Below, piece by piece: positions 24,589 to 33,828 of a DNA stretch of 64,000 nt; the first letter of the stretch is position 1, and each line of letters begins with the position of its first letter. The notes below the pieces were generated by a model. That model had not been told where the DNA came from. It was given only the letters and a program-made list of their open reading frames with translations, and made no database searches. This DNA comes from Lachnospiraceae bacterium (lineage in GTDB: Bacteria > Bacillota > Clostridia > Lachnospirales > Lachnospiraceae), in contig VSNG01000001.1 of the NCBI GenBank assembly GCA_009774175.1, positions 124,001-188,000 on the forward strand, given 5' to 3'. The translations under genes and the position numbers were made by a program.

Positions 24589-27500
24589 ATGGATGAACAA
24601 AGGGCATGGTTAAAATCAAAAAAGGCAAAACGACTGCGCCTGCTGGCGGCGGCGCTCTGTATCAGCCTGATTGCCACGACATACCCGGAGATACTGGGGA
24701 CATTGTCCTCACTGGCGGAGGAAACCTTGGGAGAGGCTGACGCCGTATCGGTATCCCGGTTCATGGAACTGCCGGAGCAGGTGCGGGAGCAGACCGTTCC
24801 TGTGGGGACTGACAGGTCGGCGCTGGAACTGCCTGACACGTTGGAGGCTTATGCGGTCGTGGAGACGGACAGTACGGAAGAGGACGCAGAGTCCGGCGAC
24901 GGCGAAGACAACGATGGCGAAACCTCTGACGACGGCGATAATGACGGCGGCGAGACCCCCGGCGCGGGAGAAGCGGGCGACGGCCAGACTCCGGAAGGCG
25001 GAGAAGGAACCGACGACGGCCAGACTCCGGAAGGCGGAGAAGGAACCGACGACGGCCAGACCCCGGATAGCGGGGAAGGAACCGACGACGGCCAGACCCC
25101 TGATAGCGGGGAAGGAAACGGTGACACGGAGACTTCCGGCGGCAGTGAAGAAGACGGTGATACGGAGACTTCCGGCGGCAGCGAGGGAGCCGGCGACACG
25201 GAGACTTCCGGCGGCAGCGAGGGAGCCGGCGACACGGAGACTTCCGGCGGCAGCGAGGGAGCCGACGACACGGAGACTTCCGACGGCAGTGAAGGAAATG
25301 ACGGCGAAGAAACTTCCGACGGCAGTGAAGGAAATGACGGCGAAGAAACTTCCGGCGACAGCGAAGAAAATGACGGCGTGGACGTTCAGATGGCATCAGA
25401 CAGCGCGGACAACAGGAACGCCACTGGCTTCCAAGTGCAGACCGGCTTCTTTGTCATGCCCCGGTACGCTTCGGAGAACGAACAGGATGCTCTGACCGTG
25501 GAGACGCTGACAGACACCTCAGGGAACGGCACAGGCCATTCGGCGCAGAGCGGCACAGACACCGGGGACGGCACGGGTGAACAAACAGGAACGGAATCCG
25601 GCGGCGCGGACGATCAGGCAGTAACAGAATCTGACGGCACAGACGCCGGGGATGCCACTGACCCGCAGGAAAACCATATCGTAATAGAGGGTGTCACATG
25701 GGAATCTGACCCGGCCTACGACAAGGACACGAGAGGGGTCTATACTTTCACGCCTGTCCTGCCGGAGGGCTATGCCTTGTGGGAGGGCGTGAGCCTGCCC
25801 CGGATCACGGTGACGGTGGGAATCGGCATGAATGCCCTCATACAGGCGCTGATTGACCGAATCGCCGCGCTGCCGGACGCTCGGGAATTTATGGAGGAAG
25901 AGCCGGACATAGACAATTGGGAGGAGGAAGAGGAAGCTTACGAGGAAGCCTATGAGGCGTGGATGGAGGAACTGTACGACTATACGGAGGAAGCCCTTTC
26001 CATTCAGGAGGAGCTAGAGGGCCTGACGCAGGAAGAACAGGCGCTGATCCCGCAGGAGGCGCTTGAGAAGCTTGCGGTATGGGTAGAGATCGCGGAGCAG
26101 GCTTTGGCAAACCGTAAGGTTACGGCGGCTGATACGAATTGGTGTGATGGCAACAATGTATTTCAGCCATGGAACAGACACGGCAGCCTTCCTACGAGTG
26201 GATACTATTATCTGACAGAAGATATGGATATAGATATGGATATGATATGTACAATACCAAGTGGGAGGACTGTGAGTCTTTGCCTGCATGGGTATTCTGT
26301 CAGCAGTGAGAAACAGACGGCCGCCATATTTGAGGTAAAGGGCACGCTGGAGCTTTATGACTGTAATGGGGGAGGCAGTGTATCTTCTACAGCTACAGGA
26401 GCTACAGGGAGTACGGTTTGCGTCTATGATGGCGGCTCGTTCTCATTACATGGAGTGAGCATGGAGCAGACAGGAGGAGAGGCAGTTGTTGCCATTGTCA
26501 CAGGCGGTACGGTCAATGTTTATGAGGGCATGATCTCGGGAGATAATGTCGGAATTGCTACACACACAGGGCTTTCCAGTGTCTACGTCAATGTCTGTGG
26601 CGGCTCTGTTTACGGCATCAGCTCTGGGATAACGATTAATAGTGGCAGCCTGACGGTTTCCGGCGGACAGGTTGGCGGCGAAAACTCTAACGGGGTGGTG
26701 GTAGCAAACGACGCCACGGCAACGATCAGTGGCGGAGGGGTTACCAGCAACCATACCGGCGTAAGAGTCGAGAGCGGAAAGCTGACGGTTTCCGGCGGAA
26801 CGGTTAACGGTGTACAGATTGGCGTAAAAGTGGAGGGCGGTAACCTAACGGTTTCCGGCGGCTCCCTTACCAGCAGAACAGACCGTACGGTTTTGATGGA
26901 GGGCGCTGGTACGGTAACGGTGGCCGGAAATGCGAAGCTGTATAATCATATTTACAACACTGGCCAGACTCCCATCGTTGCTTCCGGCACGGGCCAGTCC
27001 GGCTTAACCACTACCTACAAGATTCAATACAGCGACGGTAATCTGGCGAATGACCAGGTTATTGTCCAGGGCAGTACGGACACAGAGCATTACCAGCTTG
27101 TTTCCGATACTTACGGGCTGGCTGCCAGTGGGGGAAATCTGGTGGCAAGGGAGAAGTATGCCGTAACCTACCATGAAAACGGCGGCACGATAACGGACAA
27201 AGACAAGTATACAGGCTATGTCTACGGGGAGGGGATGACCCTGCCAACCCCCACAAGGACAGGCTATACCTTTGGCGGGTGGTACACCAGTGCCGCTTTG
27301 TCGGGAAGCAGTGTCAAGAATATTTCCAAAACCGAACAGGGGGCAAAGGAATATTGGGCAAAATGGACGGCAGGCAAGTATACCATAACCTACAGCGGCC
27401 TTGACGGCGCGACACTTGCCACAGCCTCAAAGCCGACACAGCATACCTACGGCACGGCCACAAAGGTTGGCAATCCCACCAAAACGGGCTACACCTTTGG

Positions 27501-30366
27501 TGGCTGGAAGGTAAACGGCGGCACAGCAGCCAAAGACCTTACCCTTGGCGCGACAGATTATGATGCGGCTATCACGCTGGAGGCGACGTGGGCGGCCAAT
27601 GAATATAAGATAACCTACAGCGGCCTGACCGGCGCGACGCTTTCCACAAGGCCGGAAAAGCATACCTACGGCACGGCCACAGCGGTCGGCAATCCTACAA
27701 AGGCGGGCTACACTTTTGCGGGCTGGAAGGTAAACGGCGGCAGTACAGCGACCAAAGGCCTTACCCTTGCTGCCACAGGTTATACGGCGAATATTACGCT
27801 GGAGGCAACGTGGACGGTAAACACTTATACGGTGACCTTTGATTATCAGGGCGCGACAGGAGAAAACAGCAAGGCGGACATGACCGTAACCTATAACACG
27901 ACTTACGGCACGCTGCCAAATCCAACAAAGACAGGCTATACCTTCAAGGGCTGGTTTACACAGGCAGGTGGAAATGGAAACCAGATCAAGAGCACGACTG
28001 CCGTGACGATTACGGCCGGACAGACACTGTACGCTTACTGGGAAGACGAGACGAAGCCGGATAAACCCGTTTTGAAAAACGGCGTTACCCTGCCCACTGG
28101 ATGGACGAATACGCAGGCCACAATCCCTCTTACCCTTTATGACGGCGTGGGCGTGACAGAGCTACAGGTGAGCGTGGACAGCGCGGCTTATGCGAAAGTA
28201 AGCGGGTTTTCCGGCGGCACAGGAACAATCCATTTTGACTATGCGGTCAGGGAGGGAGCCCATACCTACCAATTCAAGGCAAAGGATGCGGCGGATAATC
28301 TTTCGGAGGCGAGCACGAAGTTCACGGTGAAGCTGGATCGGGTAAGCCCCGCTTTCACCCAGAATCCCGCGTTGGGGGAGGAGACGCAGGCAGGCACGAC
28401 CATTGCCTTTGCCTCTTCCGAGGACGGGAAGGCGTACTGGCTGGCAGACCCTGCAAACGTGCCGAACGCGCAGGAAGTCGTGGAGAAAGGCGCGCAGGCA
28501 GGCAGCGTCACGGGAGTCATCGGCGGCGCACAGGCAAAAATTACCGTCACAGGACTTACACTCGGGACGCATAAGGTCTATGTGGCGCTGGAGGACGCGG
28601 CCGGAAACCTCTCGGCGGTAAAGGAAGTTTCCTTTTTCCACAAGCTTGTGCTGGGCGACGGCCAGATGAAGCTTCCCGTATCCAATCTTGCGTATGGGAC
28701 AGAATTGCCTGCTCCCCAGGGAAGCATCACCGTGTCGGACACGAACTCGTCTCTGGATTACAGCTACAGCGCGGATGGCGGCGCAAACTGGGTGGCGGCG
28801 GACGACCTGCCAAAATCCGAGAGCGGATACCTGATCCCTGGCAGATACCTGCTTAAGATGAACTATACGGGAGACGGCTATACGGGGACAAAAACGGTTT
28901 CCTTTACCGTGGAGAAAAAGAAACTTACGGTAAATCAGGGAACGCTTGCGGTAGTGAGCCGCAACTATGACGGCACGACGGCCGCATCCTTGCAGGCAGA
29001 CGGAAAACCAACACTTTCTTCCGGTGTGGTGAACGGAGACGATGTGTCGCTTGGCGGCACGCTGACGGCGCGGTTTGCCGTGGCAGGCCCCAGGAAAAAT
29101 ATCCCTGTGAACGTGACGGGCTTCCGGCTGGAAGGCAGGGACGCCGGTTATTATGAACTTGGAAATACGGTCATTACCCTATATGCGACCATCAATAACG
29201 CGGATGGCACGCCGCCGAAGGAAGACGACGATAAGGATAACGGCAACGGTGACGAAAACGACGATGGCAGCGACGATGATAACGATGACGATGATAATGG
29301 TAACGATGACAACGGCAGCGGAAACAACGGCAGCGGAAACAACGGCAGCGGAAACAACGGCAACGGGAACAGCGGCGGCACAGGCAGCACAGAACCAAAC
29401 GGCACAGAGAGCCGGAAGCCAGGGGATGCGGACGGCAGAAAGCCGGGCGACGGCGATACGAATGGCAGAAAACCGGGCGGTACAGACAGCGCACAGGCCG
29501 GGGCGGGCAGGCAGGTCGTGTCCGTGGTCATCGGGGACGGCAGGATCGTCACAGAGGACGGACGCATTGACACGTTCACTTCGGCTGACCTGACCACTGC
29601 CTGCACTGTCCTGCAGAAGTATGACGAAGGCGGCAGTCCCGCAGGCGCAGTCATCGTGACCGTGGTCTGCGAAGAAGAGGCATGCACCGTGGGCGTAGCT
29701 GATACCGCGGCAGTGGCAAACGCAATCCTCACATCCGGGCAGATACAGCTTGTGCAGGATGGCGGGACGATCGAGATACGCATCCATATGACGGATATTT
29801 CTGGGAACGTGCCGCAACAGGATCAGGATGTGATAGAAGACGCGATAGAAAAAGCGGCGGGACATTACCCGTACAAATTTCCGGGACTTAAGTCTGGCAT
29901 GTATGTGGACATCTCCGTTATGATCCGGGTTGGGGAAGGAGAATGGAATGCTATTACCCACGCCGAAGAGCCTGTGGAGGTTGTGATCGACATACCGGAA
30001 ACGCTGCAGGCGGAGGGCCGGGAATACTATATCATTCGTGCCCATGAAGGGAAATACACTTTTATGGATGATCTGGACGATCAGTCGGACACCATCACCA
30101 TCCGCACGGACAGGTTCTCCAGCTACGCGATTGTCTTTGTGGATACAGGGGACGCGGGGGCGGCTGCCGGGACGCGGTGTGGGCTTTGCCATATCTGCCC
30201 GACCTTCCTTGAGATCTGCTGCTTTGTGTGGCTGGCAGCTTTCATTCTAGTGATGTTGACGCTGGCCGTGGTTAATTTGCTGTGGAAAAAGGGAAATGAG
30301 GGCAAAAAGAAGAGAAAAAAGAGGAGAAAAAAGAATAAAAAGAGAGGAAAAGGGAACAGATTATAA
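24589..30366 (+). CDS. Giant modular cell-surface protein, membrane-anchored
   Basis: 1925 residues from ATG 24589 (AGGGAGGG upstream). N-terminal signal (RLRLLAAALCISLIATTYP); acidic 12-residue repeats at residues 131-262; an acidic helical segment around 425-510; a Gly-rich parallel beta-helix-like region around 520-805 (repeated LTVSGG turns); four InlB-type Listeria-Bacteroides repeats at about 857-1150 (GYTFGGW and relatives); Ig-like domains; a YDG-like domain near 1443-1535 (NYDGTTAASL); an Asp/Asn/Gly linker at 1541-1637; a conserved C-terminal domain ending RFSSYAIVF; one membrane helix (about 1872-1900) and a very basic tail. No LPXTG sorting signal. Likely an adhesin or ligand-binding surface protein; the ligand is unknown. 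Confidence 0.9.
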   Translation: MDEQRAWLKSKKAKRLRLLAAALCISLIATTYPEILGTLSSLAEETLGEADAVSVSRFMELPEQVREQTVPVGTDRSALELPDTLEAYAVVETDSTEEDAESGDGEDNDGETSDDGDNDGGETPGAGEAGDGQTPEGGEGTDDGQTPEGGEGTDDGQTPDSGEGTDDGQTPDSGEGNGDTETSGGSEEDGDTETSGGSEGAGDTETSGGSEGAGDTETSGGSEGADDTETSDGSEGNDGEETSDGSEGNDGEETSGDSEENDGVDVQMASDSADNRNATGFQVQTGFFVMPRYASENEQDALTVETLTDTSGNGTGHSAQSGTDTGDGTGEQTGTESGGADDQAVTESDGTDAGDATDPQENHIVIEGVTWESDPAYDKDTRGVYTFTPVLPEGYALWEGVSLPRITVTVGIGMNALIQALIDRIAALPDAREFMEEEPDIDNWEEEEEAYEEAYEAWMEELYDYTEEALSIQEELEGLTQEEQALIPQEALEKLAVWVEIAEQALANRKVTAADTNWCDGNNVFQPWNRHGSLPTSGYYYLTEDMDIDMDMICTIPSGRTVSLCLHGYSVSSEKQTAAIFEVKGTLELYDCNGGGSVSSTATGATGSTVCVYDGGSFSLHGVSMEQTGGEAVVAIVTGGTVNVYEGMISGDNVGIATHTGLSSVYVNVCGGSVYGISSGITINSGSLTVSGGQVGGENSNGVVVANDATATISGGGVTSNHTGVRVESGKLTVSGGTVNGVQIGVKVEGGNLTVSGGSLTSRTDRTVLMEGAGTVTVAGNAKLYNHIYNTGQTPIVASGTGQSGLTTTYKIQYSDGNLANDQVIVQGSTDTEHYQLVSDTYGLAASGGNLVAREKYAVTYHENGGTITDKDKYTGYVYGEGMTLPTPTRTGYTFGGWYTSAALSGSSVKNISKTEQGAKEYWAKWTAGKYTITYSGLDGATLATASKPTQHTYGTATKVGNPTKTGYTFGGWKVNGGTAAKDLTLGATDYDAAITLEATWAANEYKITYSGLTGATLSTRPEKHTYGTATAVGNPTKAGYTFAGWKVNGGSTATKGLTLAATGYTANITLEATWTVNTYTVTFDYQGATGENSKADMTVTYNTTYGTLPNPTKTGYTFKGWFTQAGGNGNQIKSTTAVTITAGQTLYAYWEDETKPDKPVLKNGVTLPTGWTNTQATIPLTLYDGVGVTELQVSVDSAAYAKVSGFSGGTGTIHFDYAVREGAHTYQFKAKDAADNLSEASTKFTVKLDRVSPAFTQNPALGEETQAGTTIAFASSEDGKAYWLADPANVPNAQEVVEKGAQAGSVTGVIGGAQAKITVTGLTLGTHKVYVALEDAAGNLSAVKEVSFFHKLVLGDGQMKLPVSNLAYGTELPAPQGSITVSDTNSSLDYSYSADGGANWVAADDLPKSESGYLIPGRYLLKMNYTGDGYTGTKTVSFTVEKKKLTVNQGTLAVVSRNYDGTTAASLQADGKPTLSSGVVNGDDVSLGGTLTARFAVAGPRKNIPVNVTGFRLEGRDAGYYELGNTVITLYATINNADGTPPKEDDDKDNGNGDENDDGSDDDNDDDDNGNDDNGSGNNGSGNNGSGNNGNGNSGGTGSTEPNGTESRKPGDADGRKPGDGDTNGRKPGGTDSAQAGAGRQVVSVVIGDGRIVTEDGRIDTFTSADLTTACTVLQKYDEGGSPAGAVIVTVVCEEEACTVGVADTAAVANAILTSGQIQLVQDGGTIEIRIHMTDISGNVPQQDQDVIEDAIEKAAGHYPYKFPGLKSGMYVDISVMIRVGEGEWNAITHAEEPVEVVIDIPETLQAEGREYYIIRAHEGKYTFMDDLDDQSDTITIRTDRFSSYAIVFVDTGDAGAAAGTRCGLCHICPTFLEICCFVWLAAFILVMLTLAVVNLLWKKGNEGKKKRKKRRKKNKKRGKGNRL
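24979..25374 (+). repeat. Eleven tandem 36-bp coding repeats
   Basis: In-frame tandem repeat encoding eleven 12-residue units, starting as DGQTPEGGEGTD (two identical), passing through DGQTPDSGEGTD and DTETSGGSEGAG, and ending as GEETSGDSEEND. The gradual change along the array implies stepwise duplication and slippage. It encodes an extended acidic stalk just after the signal peptide region of the giant protein. Copy number is likely to vary between strains. Confidence 0.9.
29311..29355 (+). repeat. Three identical 15-bp coding repeats
   Basis: Three tandem copies of AACGGCAGCGGAAAC inside the Asp/Asn/Gly linker of the giant protein, encoding NGSGN units. Another likely slippage tract. Confidence 0.85.
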
Positions 30367-30458
30367 ACAAAAAATAAATAAAGTATTAAAATATCTTGAA
30401 AATCAAGGTCTAAAATGCTACTATAAAGAATATGGTTTTTATAAAAATCTGAGGGACT

Positions 30459-30974
30459 ATGAAATATAGAAGAAATGAAATCATAGATATTTTATTAAAA
30501 AGCTATGTGGCTTATTATAATATAACGGATTATGGCATCGAAAAGAAACCTTTACGGGCGCTGTGCGAATATTATGAGCACGCCGAAAAGTATATGGTTT
30601 CCAAAAAGGTATCTCTCTGGGCGGCGGACAGTGAGGAGTTTATCTTTCTTTTTGATGTGCCCCGTCTGACGGCGGAAATCTTTGAGAGCTGCAAGGAAAT
30701 AGCTTACCGTGACGGCATGGAACGACTTCACATCGGTCCGGGCCATATGTATTCCTATATTACGCCCATCATTGTCTGTGACACCTGTGATGAGGAGGCG
30801 CTTAGGGCACTTAAAAAGTGTCGCATTTACAAAAGTTTTCATTTTTCGCTGCACGGCTGGATGGACTTTCACGCGGCGGCGGTCATTGGGGATAGTGACC
30901 GAATTGAGAGTAATCGTGCCGGACGCACGACGGCGAAAATTTTGAAAAAAGTTTTATATTCCACCAAAAAATAA
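30459..30974 (+). CDS. Uncharacterised protein upstream of cstA
   Basis: 171 residues. I do not recognise a characterised family. It is soluble, with no signal or membrane segment, and a basic C-terminus (RAGRTTAKILKKVLYSTKK). The middle holds IIVCDTCDEEALRALKKCRIYKSF, with three cysteines in a short span, two of them as CDTCD, which could be a metal or redox site but is not a full zinc motif. GC content is lower than in the giant gene before it. It ends 20 bases before cstA, so the two are probably cotranscribed and may be functionally linked. No clear ribosome binding site precedes the ATG. Confidence 0.75.
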   Translation: MKYRRNEIIDILLKSYVAYYNITDYGIEKKPLRALCEYYEHAEKYMVSKKVSLWAADSEEFIFLFDVPRLTAEIFESCKEIAYRDGMERLHIGPGHMYSYITPIIVCDTCDEEALRALKKCRIYKSFHFSLHGWMDFHAAAVIGDSDRIESNRAGRTTAKILKKVLYSTKK

Positions 30975-30994
30975 GAAAGAAAGGAAGAGGTTGT

Positions 30995-32710
30995 ATGAAT
31001 TCATTATTATTGTTAATCATCTGTATTGCAATTCTTGTCCTCGGTTACATATTCTACGGCGGATGGCTTTGCAGGCAATGGGGTGTGGGCGACAGCAAGA
31101 AGCAGACGCCGGCGCATGAGATGGAAGACGGTGTGGACTATGTGCCGGCAAAGGCGCCTGTACTGATGGGCCACCATTTCTCCTCCATTGCAGGAGCAGG
31201 CCCGATTACCGGCCCTATCGGTGCGGCTATGTTCGGCTGGGTTCCTGTTGTTCTCTGGATTCTGATCGGTGGTATTTTCTTCGGCGGCGTCCATGACTTT
31301 GGCGCGCTTTTTGCGTCTATCCGTCATAAAGGACAGTCTATTGGTGAAATTATTTCCAGCAATATGAGCAAGAGAGCAAAGATGCTGTTTACGATTTTTG
31401 CGTATCTGACTCTGATCCTTGTGGTAGCGGCATTCGCCTCTATTGTTGCGACGACCTTTGGCGCAGTGGTAGACGAAGCGGGTGCAATTGACAAGGCCGC
31501 TTCCGCAACCAACGCATCTGTAGCTATGGTATCCCTGTTATTTATCGTAATTGCCATCGTTTTTGGCTTTATGGTATATCGCCGCAATGCTTCCATGGCT
31601 GTTTCTACGGTTCTTGGTGTGGGTGCTATCGCGCTCTGCATGGTAATCGGCATGAACTTCCATCCGATTTATCTGACCACAAATGCATGGATGATCATTG
31701 TAGGTATTTATATTGCGATTGCATCCGTGACGCCGGTCTGGATTTTGTTACAGCCCCGTGATTACCTGAGCTCTTTCCTGCTTTATGCAATGCTGGCAGT
31801 GGCTCTGGTAGGCGTTGTGATTTCCCATGCCGGTATGGGCGGTGCAGACGGTCTGGCCGCATTCAACGGTTTTGCAGTAGACAACGGCAACGGTATGCAG
31901 TATCTGTTCCCGGTACTCTTTACGACAGTTGCATGTGGCGCTATTTCCGGTTTCCACTCTCTGGTATCTTCCGGAACCACATCCAAGCAGCTGGATAAAG
32001 AGACAGACGCGAAGCCGATCGCTTACGGCGGCATGCTTTTGGAATGTGTGCTGGCAGTTATTACGGTGTGCGCAATTAACTTTGCATATAAGAACGGCAT
32101 AACCGCAGGCGCTACGGCAATCTTTGCAGGCGGCATTTCCCAGATGTACGGCGGCGTATTCGGCGCGGGCGTAGTCAATGTATTGAACACCTTACTGGTT
32201 CTTACATATTCCGCATTCTGCCTGACATCTCTGGATACGGCAACCCGTCTGGCGCGTTTCATGTTCCAGGAGTTCTTCCTTGAACCCGGCCAGACAGTGG
32301 ATGATATTAAGGAAGGCTGGAAGAAGACATTGGTAAATCCTTATGTGGCAACGATTATTACCGTTGTTCTCGGCATTGTGCTTGGTATGACAGGCTATTC
32401 CAAGATCTGGGGTCTGTTCGGCGCTGCGAACCAGCTCCTTGCAGGTATCGGTCTGCTGGCAGTGGCAACCTGGCTTGGCAACGTTGGCAAGAACAACAAG
32501 ATGTTCTTAGCTCCCATGGCGTTTATGATCGTCGTAACCATCTGCTCCCTGTGTGTAACCGTTAAGAATCAGGTTGGCATTATCACAGCGGGCGGCGCAG
32601 ACTGGGGTCCTTACGCACAGGCCATTCTTGCTGTCCTTCTGATTGTGCTGGCTGTCTTCCTTGTAATTGAAGGTGTTCAGACGCTGGCAGGTAAAAAGAA
32701 AGCTGCATAA
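30995..32710 (+). CDS. cstA: Carbon starvation protein CstA-type peptide transporter
   Basis: 571 residues with about fifteen membrane segments. The N-terminal signature includes DYVPAKAPVLMGHHFSSIAG and GAGPITGPIGAAMFGW. CstA family members import peptides or pyruvate during nutrient limitation; the substrate here is not shown by sequence. A GGAAGAGG site precedes the ATG. The codon bias (AAG, GGC, frequent CTG) is smoother than in neighbours, compatible with good expression. A terminator follows. Confidence 0.95.
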   Translation: MNSLLLLIICIAILVLGYIFYGGWLCRQWGVGDSKKQTPAHEMEDGVDYVPAKAPVLMGHHFSSIAGAGPITGPIGAAMFGWVPVVLWILIGGIFFGGVHDFGALFASIRHKGQSIGEIISSNMSKRAKMLFTIFAYLTLILVVAAFASIVATTFGAVVDEAGAIDKAASATNASVAMVSLLFIVIAIVFGFMVYRRNASMAVSTVLGVGAIALCMVIGMNFHPIYLTTNAWMIIVGIYIAIASVTPVWILLQPRDYLSSFLLYAMLAVALVGVVISHAGMGGADGLAAFNGFAVDNGNGMQYLFPVLFTTVACGAISGFHSLVSSGTTSKQLDKETDAKPIAYGGMLLECVLAVITVCAINFAYKNGITAGATAIFAGGISQMYGGVFGAGVVNVLNTLLVLTYSAFCLTSLDTATRLARFMFQEFFLEPGQTVDDIKEGWKKTLVNPYVATIITVVLGIVLGMTGYSKIWGLFGAANQLLAGIGLLAVATWLGNVGKNNKMFLAPMAFMIVVTICSLCVTVKNQVGIITAGGADWGPYAQAILAVLLIVLAVFLVIEGVQTLAGKKKAA

Positions 32711-32738
32711 AATACGGAAATATAAAACTTAATTTTGG

Positions 32739-32766
32739 GAGGGCGGAAATATCCGTCCTCTTTTTT
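32739..32766 (+). terminator. Intrinsic terminator after cstA
   Basis: GAGGGCGGA (32739-32747), loop AATA, TCCGTCCTC (32752-32760), then six T. One G-T pair in the stem. Confidence 0.9.
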
Positions 32767-32814
32767 GCATTTTGCCATGCATTCGGCAAAGTGCTGTTTT
32801 CTAAGCCGATTCAC

Positions 32815-32843
32815 TTGACTTTATTGTGCATATTATATATAAT
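32815..32843 (+). promoter_or_regulatory. Strong sigma-A-type promoter before the cytidylate-kinase-like gene
   Basis: TTGACT (32815-32820), 17-base spacer, TATAAT (32838-32843). The transcript would have a leader of about 80 bases before the ATG at 32932. Confidence 0.88.
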
Positions 32844-32931
32844 GTAAAGTATAGTAGCAGGAAGCCACGGTGTCATTTACAGAGAGGCGGACTGGACAGT
32901 TATAAATGAATGACAGGAAGGGGATGTATAT

Positions 32932-33558
32932 ATGAATACGATTATTACGATTGGACGTCAGTTTGGTTCCGGCGGCCGTGAGATCGGAAAGAAAGTGGCG
33001 GAGCATTTTGGAATTAAATTTTATGATAAGGATCTTTTGACAAGGGCGGCGAAAGAGAGCGGTTTTTGCGAAGAGATGATCCAGAGCCATGATGAGAGGC
33101 CGACCAATTCCTTTCTTTATAATCTGGTAATGGACACTTATTCCTTTGGCTATAATTCGTCTTCCTTTGTGGATATGCCCATCAGCCATAAGGTATTTCT
33201 TGCACAGTTTGATACGATCAAAAAGATTGCGTCTGAGGGGCCCTGCGTGATTGTGGGACGCTGTGCGGATTATGCGCTGCACGATTATCAGAACTGTCTG
33301 CATGTTTTCATTCATGGGGATGAGAAGTGTAAGGCAAAGCGGATTATGGAGCGTTTTGAGGATATCAATACCGAACAGAAGGCGATTGATATGATGAATA
33401 AGAAGGATAAGCAGCGGCAGAGCTATTACAATTATTATTCTTCAAAGAAATGGGGACGGGTCGACAGCTATGATCTTTCCGTCAACAGCAGCCGCCTTGG
33501 CATAGACGGTACAGTAAAGCTGATTACGCAGTTTGTGGAAGATTTTGAGAGCAGATAG
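32932..33558 (+). CDS. Cytidylate kinase-like family protein
   Basis: 208 residues. The N-terminal P-loop is IGRQFGSGGREIGKKVA, followed by FYDKDLLTRAA, the pattern of the stand-alone cytidylate-kinase-like family common in Clostridia. It is distinct from Cmk proper, and the true substrate is unknown. A later segment (VIVGRCADYAL, HVFIHGDEKCKAKRI) matches the LID and core of this family. AGGAAGGGG precedes the ATG. Expressed alone between its own promoter and a bidirectional terminator. Confidence 0.9.
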   Translation: MNTIITIGRQFGSGGREIGKKVAEHFGIKFYDKDLLTRAAKESGFCEEMIQSHDERPTNSFLYNLVMDTYSFGYNSSSFVDMPISHKVFLAQFDTIKKIASEGPCVIVGRCADYALHDYQNCLHVFIHGDEKCKAKRIMERFEDINTEQKAIDMMNKKDKQRQSYYNYYSSKKWGRVDSYDLSVNSSRLGIDGTVKLITQFVEDFESR

Positions 33559-33566
33559 CCAAAAAT

Positions 33567-33597
33567 GGGAGCGGAATTATCCGCTCCCTTATCTTTT
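33567..33597. terminator. Bidirectional terminator between convergent genes
   Basis: GGGAGCGGA (33567-33575), loop ATTA, TCCGCTCCC (33580-33588). T-rich on the plus side (TTATCTTTT) and ATTTTTGG on the minus side. It ends both the kinase-like gene and the minus-strand gene that stops at 33589. Confidence 0.85.
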
Positions 33598-33819
33598 CTC
33601 CCGGTAGTCTTCCGAGCTGTTATATTTGGTCACATAGGTCTGATAATTATTTTGTCTGTCCCGCACGTTTTTGTGCGTTCGGATGCGGTCGTATGCGGCA
33701 TGATAGTCTCTTACGCTGTTTATATCAGCCAGACGGTTACGGTTTTGCCTGGCTTTGCGGCGCATGTATAAAAAAATCAGTACTACGATAAGAGCGGTAA
33801 ACAGAAGTACGCTGACCAT
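33589..33819 (-). CDS. Small single-span membrane protein, unknown
   Basis: 76 residues. One N-terminal membrane helix (MVSVLLFTALIVVLIFLYM) followed by a strongly basic cytoplasmic tail rich in Arg, Asn and Tyr. AGGAGG is correctly spaced before the ATG, which supports a real gene despite the size. It lies nine bases after the AI-2E family transporter gene, so it is the second gene of that unit. No family recognised. Confidence 0.7.
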   Translation of the reverse strand: MVSVLLFTALIVVLIFLYMRRKARQNRNRLADINSVRDYHAAYDRIRTHKNVRDRQNNYQTYVTKYNSSEDYREKR

Positions 33820-33828
33820 ATTTTCCTC

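Noticed and set aside
24979..25374. 36-bp tandem repeat as a CRISPR-like array
   Set aside because: The units are contiguous without unique spacers and remain in frame in a surface protein gene.
24761..25396. Long antisense open frames (211 and 140 residues) opposite the surface protein repeat array
   Set aside because: They are Arg- or Pro/Ser-repeats that arise because the 36-bp GC-rich repeat lacks stop codons in all frames; no ribosome binding site or family resemblance.
30166..30366. LPXTG sorting signal at the end of the giant protein
   Set aside because: No LPxTG-like motif before the final hydrophobic segment; the tail is unusually long and basic, so a plain membrane anchor is more likely.
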